10,371 bases of DNA from assembly GCA_031258035.1 (NCBI GenBank), contig JAIRNL010000223.1, positions 1-10,371 on the forward strand. The letters run 5' to 3'. This stretch comes from Azoarcus sp. GTDB lineage: Bacteria; Pseudomonadota; Gammaproteobacteria; Burkholderiales; Rhodocyclaceae. Under the pieces are notes generated by a model that saw only the letters and a list, made by a program, of their open reading frames with translations, was not told where the DNA came from and ran no database searches. Numbering within the stretch: position 1 is the first letter of the stretch; each line of letters begins with the position of its first letter. Below are positions 1 through 7,100 of this stretch, piece by piece. The translations under genes and the position numbers were made by a program.

Positions 1-281
1 TGCGGGGTGCGCTCCGGCCCCAGATAGGGCGTAACGGCGCGCTCGATTGCGCGCGCGTCGAGCACGGTATTGCCGCGCACGATGAACTCGTTGATCGTCA
101 CCTTGCGCGCGGGCGCGGCCTCAGGCGCGGCGGCGTCTCGATCGGGATTGGGGTTGGGGGCGGAATCGGGATGGGGAGGCGTCTCCTGCGCCGCCGCCGC
201 CGCGCACCACAGCGCCAGCGTCAGCGCGGCGGCCAGCGGGGCCGGCGCAAACCGTGTTTTTCGTTCAGGCATCTCAGGCAT
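1..281 (-). CDS. TpsB two-partner secretion transporter (FhaC/ShlB family), N-terminal fragment
   Basis: This is the start of the outer-membrane pore that exports the TpsA exoprotein encoded just upstream; the gene runs off the left edge after 93 codons. Residues 1-31 form a Sec signal peptide: a basic start (PERKTR), a hydrophobic core (LAAALTLALW) and a likely cut in AAAA/QE. Residues 33-58 are a proline- and alanine-rich linker. Residues 60-93 (KVTINEFIVRGNTVL, then AIERAVTPYLGPERT) match the first strand and helix of the ShlB-type POTRA domain, with the hallmark VRGNTVL and Y-L-G-P. In the family, POTRA domains bind the TPS domain of TpsA in the periplasm, ahead of a 16-strand barrel. Two in-frame ATGs compete, at 281 and 272; neither has a strong Shine-Dalgarno, and I chose the outer one. 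The LWC in the signal is not a convincing lipobox because Trp precedes the Cys. Family assignment is firm, the exact start is not. Confidence 0.88.
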   Translation of the reverse strand, partial: MPEMPERKTRFAPAPLAAALTLALWCAAAAAQETPPHPDSAPNPNPDRDAAAPEAAPARKVTINEFIVRGNTVLDARAIERAVTPYLGPERTP

Positions 282-400
282 CAAAGAGGTACTCGAATAA
301 ATCGTTGGACGATTTCGGCGCGCCAATTGCAAATTACGCCGAGGTTCAAAGACAAGACGAATCCGGCTATCCGAAACCGCAAACTTTTTTGAGAAGGACG
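282..400 (-). promoter_or_regulatory. AT-richer leader upstream of tpsB, possible promoter region
   Basis: This segment is clearly less GC-rich than the flanking genes (AAAAAAGTTT, TAATTTGCAATT and GATTTATTC on the minus strand) and lies directly upstream of tpsB, so it is the natural place for a tpsB promoter. I could not find a good pair of -35 and -10 boxes: TTGTCT, TTGAAC and TTGCAA are possible -35 elements, but none has a convincing -10 at 16-18 bp. Two small symmetric sites are visible, GGCGCGCC at 317-324 and AATT-GCA-AATT at 325-335, which might be operator-like or chance. TpsB may instead be read through from tpsA. Confidence 0.3.
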
Positions 401-469
401 GTTTTTGCCAGGGCGGAAGTTGGAAGAGGGTTTCCCTGTTTCCCGATTCCTGACGCCTGTCTTCTCAAA
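388..469. repeat. Inverted repeat, 9-bp perfect arms
   Basis: TTTGAGAAG at 388-396 is exactly reverse-complemented by CTTCTCAAA at 461-469, and the match continues two more bases inward if one base is bulged. The 64-bp interval includes one heptamer block. It lies in the non-coding gap before tpsB and is probably part of the same repeat-rich element. No function is visible. Confidence 0.5.
431..459 (-). repeat. Heptanucleotide repeat block, copy A
   Basis: On the minus strand this block reads as successive 7-base units GTCAGGA, ATCGGGA, AACAGGG, which fit a loose NNCAGGA consensus. It is a direct repeat of the block at 627-655, with 24 of 29 positions identical and all five differences being transitions. 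It lies in non-coding DNA between the accessory gene and tpsB. It resembles the short heptamer-type repeats dispersed between genes in many proteobacteria; I cannot name the family. Confidence 0.6.
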
Positions 470-493
470 CGCCGGAGCCAATGGAAAGGCCGA

Positions 494-612
494 CTGGATG
501 GCTTCGTTCCTCGCTTTTGACGGGGTTGGGGGCGGCCAAGTCGCGCCGCGCCGCAATGACGCTCCTCCCCCCGTCAAAAGCGAGGGGGTCTTATGCCCCC
601 GAAGCAATCCAG
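494..612. repeat. Composite inverted-repeat element, 17-bp perfect inner arms and 13-bp outer arms
   Basis: The inner arms, CCTCGCTTTTGACGGGG at 509-525 and CCCCGTCAAAAGCGAGG at 569-585, are perfect reverse complements enclosing 43 bp. Outer arms CTGGATGGCTTCG (494-506) and CGAAGCAATCCAG (600-612) match at 12 of 13 positions. Left inner and outer arms are 2 bp apart and the right ones 14 bp apart, because the right side has gained a small G5/C5 hairpin (584-600). No transposase frame or target duplication is visible. It looks like a REP- or MITE-like non-autonomous element between two genes. Confidence 0.72.
575..600 (-). terminator. Weak candidate intrinsic terminator after the accessory gene
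   Basis: Reading away from the accessory gene, GGGGG, a 7-base loop (CATAAGA) and CCCCC form a short GC hairpin, followed by TCGCTTTTG with only four consecutive T. It sits about 60 bp past the stop codon, where a terminator would be useful. The T tract is short and interrupted, and the hairpin is equally explained as part of the inverted-repeat element, so this is a low-confidence call. Confidence 0.25.
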
Positions 613-626
613 AAGCCGCCGGTAAC

Positions 627-655
627 TTTTCCTGTCTCCTGGTTCCTGATGCCTG
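627..655 (-). repeat. Heptanucleotide repeat block, copy B
   Basis: On the minus strand three perfect consecutive units of NNCAGGA are visible: ATCAGGA, ACCAGGA, GACAGGA. The block begins only a few bases after the stop codon of the accessory gene and is the partner of the block at 431-459 (24 of 29 identical, same orientation). Together the two blocks bracket the composite inverted repeat. Confidence 0.65.
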
Positions 656-661
656 CCCCCC

Positions 662-1108
662 TCACCGGTATTCCGGATTGGGGCGCAGGGTGAGTTGCAG
701 GATCAGGGGTTGGCGCATGTCGATGGGAGGTGGGGCGAGGATGGGGTGGGAGAGGAGGAAGGCGCGCAGGTCGGCGTCTGTTTGCGGGTCGTCCAGGGTA
801 TCGAAGGCGCTTTGCGTTATTTGGCCTTCCGGCGAAATCCAGACGCGCGTCACGATGGAGAGCGGCGTGGCGTGGCCTTCCTGGCGCGTTTGCAGGCGTT
901 CGTGCAGGCGCGAGATCAATTCGCCTGTTCCCTCGCTGAGGCGCGTCTGTAGGGACTTGCCGACCGTTTGCGCGTAGGCTATCCAGTGCGCGGGCGCGGC
1001 GGGCGGCTCCGACTGCGCGGCGGCCAATGCCGTCGCCAGCATCGCCGATCCCGCCAGCAGGCGCTTGCCCGTGGATGCCCGCGCTTCTGGCCTTTCGCGC
1101 CCTCTCAT
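662..1108 (-). CDS. Small periplasmic TonB-C-terminus-like protein of the TPS locus
   Basis: This is a 148-residue protein encoded between TpsA and TpsB. Residues 1-31 form a signal peptide or signal anchor: basic start (MRGRERPEARASTGKR), core LLAGSAMLATALAAA, probable cut before QSEPP. Residues 33-80 are likely helical (WIAYAQTVGKSLQTRL). Residues 83-142 resemble the TonB C-terminal fold: a first strand TRVWISPEGQI with the usual G at the turn, a D-rich helix (TDADLRAFLL), then a PP-P segment and a last strand PLILQLTLRP. TonB C-termini bind the plug box of outer-membrane proteins, but here the proline-rich spacer of true TonB is missing, so energy transduction is doubtful. The ATG at 1108 places the signal peptide correctly; an in-frame GTG at 1177 overlaps the tpsA stop as GTGA and would add 23 residues. 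No strong Shine-Dalgarno precedes the ATG. The same short TonB-like proteins accompany other DUF3739 exoproteins as far as I recall. Coding status is well supported, function is inferred. Confidence 0.75.
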   Translation of the reverse strand: MRGRERPEARASTGKRLLAGSAMLATALAAAQSEPPAAPAHWIAYAQTVGKSLQTRLSEGTGELISRLHERLQTRQEGHATPLSIVTRVWISPEGQITQSAFDTLDDPQTDADLRAFLLSHPILAPPPIDMRQPLILQLTLRPNPEYR

Positions 1109-1140
1109 GGCGAGGGCGCGGAGGATGCCCTTCCAGAAGC
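1083..1140 (-). promoter_or_regulatory. Nested inverted repeat over the start codon of the accessory gene
   Basis: CGCGCCCTC (1096-1104) and GAGGGCGCG (1112-1120) are perfect 9-bp reverse complements, and the 7-base loop at 1105-1111 contains the ATG of the accessory gene. An outer pair, GCTTCTGG (1083-1090) and CCAGAAGC (1133-1140), is also perfect. In the transcript this would fold into a long GC-rich stem hiding the start region. It has no T tract, so it is not a standard intrinsic terminator; control of translation or of mRNA stability is the more natural reading, though a palindromic repeat with no role is possible. Confidence 0.45.
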
Positions 1141-1165
1141 CCGCGCCGTCCCCGTCCGTTTCCTG

Positions 1166-1189
1166 CCCGGCCTTCACCGGGATTCCCGG
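1166..1189. repeat. Palindromic repeat overlapping the tpsA stop codon
   Basis: CCGGGATTCCCGG (1177-1189) is symmetric around one base, and CCCGG (1166-1170) also pairs with CCGGG (1177-1181) around the loop CCTTCA, which carries the tpsA stop. The string recalls the CCGGGAATCC-type short intergenic repeats of many proteobacteria. If so, the last codons of tpsA have been written by a repeat insertion. Only one copy is in the window, so the family is unproven. Confidence 0.35.
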
Positions 1190-4100
1190 CTGGCGATCGG
1201 GCTGGCGCATTCGGGGGATATTTCCGCGTTGGCGGATGCGCTTATCCCGCAGTCCGGGAGCATCCTTGACACCACCGGTTTGCCGCCGAAGCCCAGCACC
1301 TTGACGTCGATGATCGAGGGTCTTGTCTCGCGCGCCTGCCGCTTCACCACGTCCTGCGCCGCCTGTACCGCGCTGTTGGCGGCGGCGGTGGCGTTGGTCA
1401 GCGCCCCGATGTTCACCGAGGCCAGTACCGGCAGTCCGGTCGACTCGCCTTCCACCTGGATGTTGTCGGCGTTGAGCACCAGCAAGGCCGCCAGGTTCAG
1501 GTTGCCCGCCGCCCGGATGCCCGCGTCGCCCGCGTTGATCACGCCTTTCGGCGCCACCAGGTCCACATCGCCGTCGCCTATCGTGCCGATGCCGCTGCCG
1601 CTCATGTCCGCGCGTTCGGTGACGGTGGTGAAGGCATTCACGTCCGTCTCCACGATCGGCCCCGACGGCACGCGCACGGTCTTGGCGCCGCGTCCGGCGT
1701 CGACGTCGCCATTGGAAGACCACAGGATCATGTCACTGCCGCGCGCGGTGGCTTCCGGCACGAAGGCCAGCACCCGCGAGCCGTTCACCGTGATGTCGTC
1801 GTTGGTGAAGACGCCGATATGGCCGCCCGCCAGGGTGATGATGCCGCGCCCCGCCGGGGGCGTGGTGCTCAGGGCGGCGACTTGCAGTGCCCCGCCTGGG
1901 GCGAAGATGTCGATGTCGCCGCCCAGCATCGTGCGCAGCATCATGTCGAAGGCGGTGACGTCGCCCTTCCAGGCGTCGCCCGGAAACAGCGTCCCGATTG
2001 CCGCGTAGCCGCGGTTGTAGCCGCCGTTGATCGGGTTGTCGCGGGCGTCGAGCGTGTTCTGGTTGCGCCCGGCCTCGCGCAGTTCCTGCTGGAACACGCG
2101 CCGCAGGAACACCTGTTGCGTCAATTCGGGCAGGGCCTGGAAGCGTTCCCACGCCGCCAGCGGGTCGAGCGTCTGGCCGGTGACTTCCGCGATGAACGAC
2201 ACCAGTCCGCGCTGGGTCGTCTTGAGTTCGCCTTCCTCGCCGCGCGTCTCCCGCACGTCCACCAGGTAGAGCGGTATCCGGGTGCCGTCCGCCAGCGTGG
2301 TCGTGAGGTAATCCGGCATCGCCGCCACGTTGGCCGGATCCAGATAGGCGCTGGCGAAGGCTTCGTAGCCCACCGCGCCGTTGATGCCGGCCATCACCGT
2401 GATCGAGGCGCCTTCCGGCGGCAGATGGGGGATGAGGGCGCCGGGGCTGGTGTCGCCATCCCAACTGTCGTAGTTGCCCACGCTCAACACGTCGACGTTG
2501 TAGACGTCGCGCCCGGCGCTGACCACGAGGTTGCCGGGGCCTTGCACGATGTACTCGTAGAGCCTGTCCCAGGCGCCCGCGTAGTTGTTGTTGTTTCCGC
2601 CGGTGACGTCGTGTCCGGCTTCCACCAGGGAGACATCCGTCGCGTGGTTGTTGCGCAGGAACAGTCTGCCGCCGCGTATGTCGTTTCCGGCGCGCAGCCA
2701 CAGCGCCTCGCCCATGGTGACGGAGACGCTGGCGTTGCCCGTGAGGGCGTAGAGGCGGCTCGGCTCGTCGTCACCCACGGTCCAGTCCACGGTGGGGTCT
2801 ACCCAGCTCGAACTCGCGACCATCTGGGGATTGTAGGGAGACGCCTGGCCTTCCGGGTTGGCGCGGCTGGTCGAGAAACTCCCCGTCAGGTTTTTCGCGG
2901 CCAGGACGCGCAGATCGGTTTCATGGCCGGGCAGCAGGGAAAGCCCGCCGCTCTGTATGGCGCCGCCGAAGGCGACGATTCCGGTGGTCGCCGGATAGCG
3001 TCCGTTGGCGAGGGTGATGACGTCGCCGCCCACCGAGAAGAGGCTCAGCGCCGTGTCCTCGCTATAGCTGGGCATCGACCCGGCGGCCAGGGTGTTGGTG
3101 CCGCCGGAGCTACTCCGGGTATCGAACAGGATGGCGCGCGTCAGCGGGTCGATCACCGTCTGCAAACGCAGTTCCCCGGCGGTGGTGACGGAGAAGGCGG
3201 AATCGCCCAGCGCCAGCACCGGCGCGGCGGCGCTGCCCTGCGCCAGCGCGGCGGCGGCAATCGCGCCTTCGCCGCGTCCCACGTAATACTGGCCGCCGCG
3301 AATCGCGCCCTCGGCCACCACGGTCATCGCGCCGCCGTTGGCGAGTTCCAGCACCTTGGCCTCGTCTGCCGTCCGTCCGCCGCGCACGCGACCGTGGGTC
3401 GGCTGCGCCACCAGCAGGTTGGCGATGTCGCCGCCAGAGTTGATCGAGACGTTGCCGCCGCCCAAGGCCCCCACGCCCAGGTCGAACTTCGCGTAATCCA
3501 CGTACCAGGTGCTCTGGTTGCCGTCGATGAAGGGGGTTGTGGGCGCCGAGGTGGTCACGGTGCCCTGAGAACCATACTCGACCGAGCGCCCCATGCGGCG
3601 CAGCCAGTCGAACACCACGGCGTCGCTCGTGCTGGTCATCGCGCCGCTCACCGAGGCTTGCGTGTCGATGGAAAGGTTGCCGCCCTGGATGCCGTAGGCG
3701 GCGGTCAAAAGCGGCGTGGGCGTGACCGTGACCCAATAGCCATACGTGCCGGTCTCGGGATGCTTCGAATACCCGGTCTGGTAATAATCCAGCAGCGAGG
3801 GCACGGTGGTGAAGTCCTCCCACTCCGTGGTGTCGGCCTTGCCCGCCGTGTAGATGGCCGAATTGGCGTGGGGCAGCAGCAGGCCGCGTCCCGCCGCAAC
3901 GTAAAGGTCGCCGGTGCCGGTGCGCGCCAGACGCCCGGCGGCGGCATCGCCCACCACCACGTTGCCCTTGCCTTCCGCCAGGCTGAGCAAGGGCCGCGCC
4001 GCCATCACGTCGGCGGCGGAAAGATCCGCCCCCGCCACCAGGCGCAGGGTCCAGGACTCGTCCGCTTGCAGGACGCCATCGGTGGCCGCGGTGCTGAAAC

Positions 4101-7100
4101 CGTCGCTCAGGTTGCCGCCCGTCACCAGGAGATCGCCCGCCGCGCGCAGCGTCAGGCCGCCTTCGCGCTGGGTGAAGAGATCCCGCAGGTTCCAGTCCTC
4201 ATCCACGGTGAGGTCGCCCGCGCTCTGGATTTCGATGCCGCTCATCACGGCGACCGTGTCGTTGTTCAAGGCGCTCTGGATGGCGCTGGCGTTACCGGCG
4301 AAGGTCGCCGCGTCGGCAACCGCCATGTCGCGCACCGCGCCCAGGGTGTCCGCCTCGTAGACCGCCACCGCTTCCAGCACCGCCGAGCGCGCGCCCAGGA
4401 TTTCGCCAGCGAGCGCCGTCACCGCCACGCCGTCGTGGTCTTCGGTTTGCCGGGCGCGCAGGCGCACGACGCCGCCGTTTTCGCCGCCGGAAACGTCGAT
4501 GACGCTACCGCTCTTCAGGTGGAGTCGGCCTTCACCCGCATCCAGCAGCACCCGGCCTGAGCCGAGTTCCGTGTCGGTCGCCCGCGCCGCCAGCCGCGCG
4601 CCATTTTCCAGCGTCACGCCGTCGCTCGCGCTGATGGCGATATTGCCGCCGTAGCGGGACTGGGCGTCGATTTCGCCCGTCACCGTGACCGTGCCGTTGT
4701 CGGCGCCGAGGCGGAAATCGGCCACCCTGGTCAGGCCGTCGATCGACACGTCGCCCCCGCGCACGCGAAAGTCGCGCGCGGCGTCGAACCCCGTTGCGTT
4801 GAGCGTCGCGTTCAGGGCCGCGAAATTCCCGAGTTCCGGGAGATCCAGGGAAAACGAGCCGCCTTCCCCGCCATTGCCCGCCCGCGCCGAGAACGTCCCA
4901 TTCAGCCGCACTTCGCCGCCGTCGGTCTGGATGGACAGGGCGCCGCCGTTGCCGCCGCCCGCGTCGGCGTCCAGATTCAGATGCGCGCCGCCTTCCAGCG
5001 CAATGTCGCCCATCGTCGCGGTGAGGCCGACGCGCCCGGCGTTGGCGTAGGCGAACACGTCGAAGAACGCCTTGGCCAGGCCGCTCACGTCGAGGCGCGC
5101 GCCCTCGGCCAATATCAGATCGCCGCTGCTGGCCGCGAGGTCGATCGCGCCGCCGCGCGCGACGATGCGCCCGTCCACGCGCACCGTGCCGCCCTTGAGC
5201 GCCAGCGACGCGCCCAGGCCGTCCGGCAAATCGCCGGTCGCTTCGCCCTCCGCCCCCGCCAGACGCAACGCGCCTTCGGTGATCCAGGCGTAGTTGGCCG
5301 CGTTCTCGCCGCTCAGTACCGGCGTGGTGAGGGTGAGGGCGGCCTCGCCGGCATCCAGTTGGCCGTCGGCCACCGCCACGATGCGCGCGCGTCCGTCCAG
5401 CGTCACCCGCCCGAACCCGTCGATGATGACCGCGCCTTCGCCCAGCGTCAGTTCATTGGCCGCCAGCGCCAGACTGCCGCTGCCGGACGCGCCCGCGCTC
5501 GCGGCGGTCGCGCCGCTGTTCATCAGGGTCAGGAAGTCGGCCTCCAGGCGCAGGTTGCCGCCGGTATGGCCGTTCACGCGGGCGGCGTCCAGCGTCACCG
5601 AAGATAAGCCGCTCTCAAGGAAATCCACCGTGTCGTAGACGTCGATGCTGCTGTAGCTCTTCAGGGTCAGCGCCTCGGCGTCGGCCAGCTGCGCCAGCGC
5701 CGCCTCGCCCAGCACCAATCCCTCCGTGCCGCCGCCCAATCCGATGCGTCCCGCCGCCACCGACACCGCCTGGCCGCTGACCAGGGCGTTGGCCGCCAGT
5801 TCCGTGGTCTTGGTGGCGTCGATCAGGAGCGCCGCGCCGCCTTCGAGGATCGCGTCCTCTCCAATCGTGACCACGCCATTCGCCGCGCTGGTGGCGCTTC
5901 TTTGCACCGCTACCGGGCCAGCGGTGGAGACGCGAACCAGCGCGCCCGAACCCGCGCCGATGATCAGGTCGTTGGCATTGCCGTCCGCCGCGCCAATGGC
6001 CCGCAACACGCTGCCGTCGGCAATCCGCACCTCATTGGTGGCGGCGAGGATGATTTCCGGCCCCGTGAGGGCGGTGTCGGCGTCGTTGCGCAATTCAATG
6101 TTCTTGCCGATGACCGTCACCCCGGTGCCTTCGGCAGCCTGGCTTCGCGTGCCGCCCAGCAACAGGCTCTCCACGCCGAAGCCGGAAAGCGCGGTCGCGT
6201 CGATGATCAGGTAGTCGTCCAGCCCGCCGGCGTCCTGCCCGGCGCCGACGATGGCGATGCGCTCGGCGGCGATGTCCGCCTCGCCGCCGCGCCCGCCCTC
6301 GGCGGCCTGCGCCAGCAGCGTGCCGTCCAGCGTCAGATCGAGGGTCCTGAAGACCACCGAACCGGCGTCCGTGCTCAGGCGCGGGGTCACGATATCCACC
6401 CCGCTCAGGTGGTAGCGGGTGAGCTTGAAGGCGTCCGAGGCGAAAAAGGCGCTGGCCAGGGCTTCGTTGTATTCGCTGTACTGGCGCATCTGTGCGCCGT
6501 CCAGCACCTGCCAGTAGCCGCTGGCGGCCTCTTCCGCGCCGGTGAGCGCGTTGCCCAGGCGACCGGCCATCATCACCGAACCATCGCTCAGGGCGACGCT
6601 GCCGGGCAGCGCCCCGAAGGTCGATTTTCCGCCTGTCGGCAGCACCAGGTAAGCGCCCGGCAAGGCCGCGTAGCTGGCCGGCATCAGGGTGTACCAGCCC
6701 GCCGACAGGCCGTTGCCGCCCGCCAGCCAGATGCGTTGCCCGGTCGTCCCCGCGCTGCCCGCGGGCGCCACGCCGGAAGTCTCCGACGGCAGCACCGCGT
6801 AAGCGCCCGGCAGTTTCAGGATGTCGTGCGAACCGCCCGTGCCGGGCACGAACTCATTGGCGTACAGATCGCCGCCGCCGCGAATGTCGATGACCGCGCC
6901 TTCCGCGATGTCCACTTCCGGCGCGTCCAGGGTGACGCGCTTGTCCGGCAACTGGGCGATGCCGGAAGAACCGGCGGGGTCCCAGACAATATAGGGCGTA
7001 TAAGGCGCGTTCCAGTATTCGTTGTTGCCCAGGAAGCCGTAGGGCGCGATCACGCCGTCGCCGGAGACCGAGGTCAGGCCGCCCGCGCCCAGCGTCAGCG

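Noticed and set aside
200..215. Lipobox in the TpsB signal peptide (ALWC)
   Set aside because: Trp at the position before Cys does not fit the lipobox, and TpsB proteins are not lipoproteins.
515..580. TTGAC strings in the inverted-repeat arms as -35 promoter elements
   Set aside because: No -10 box lies 16-18 bp downstream on either strand; the following sequence is G/C runs.
281..607. 108-codon open frame on the minus strand between the accessory gene and tpsB
   Set aside because: It covers the inverted repeat and one heptamer block, has no coding signature and ends in the tpsB start region. Its openness follows from repeat composition.
405..977. 190-codon open frame on the plus strand
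   Set aside because: It spans the repeat region and the antisense of the accessory gene; the translation shows no domain.
1109..1723. Upstream extension of the accessory gene frame to 1723
   Set aside because: The part before 1177 overlaps tpsA out of frame and translates to an Arg/Gly-rich shadow. Only starts at 1108 or 1177 are reasonable.
968..2008. 346-codon open frame on the plus strand spanning the tpsA 3' end and the accessory gene start
   Set aside because: It crosses two well supported minus-strand genes and has no family signature.
1819..4560. 913-codon open frame on the plus strand
   Set aside because: It is antisense to tpsA in a GC-rich gene, rich in Arg, His, Ala and Gly with no recognisable domain. 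The minus-strand frame has clear TPS-family motifs throughout.
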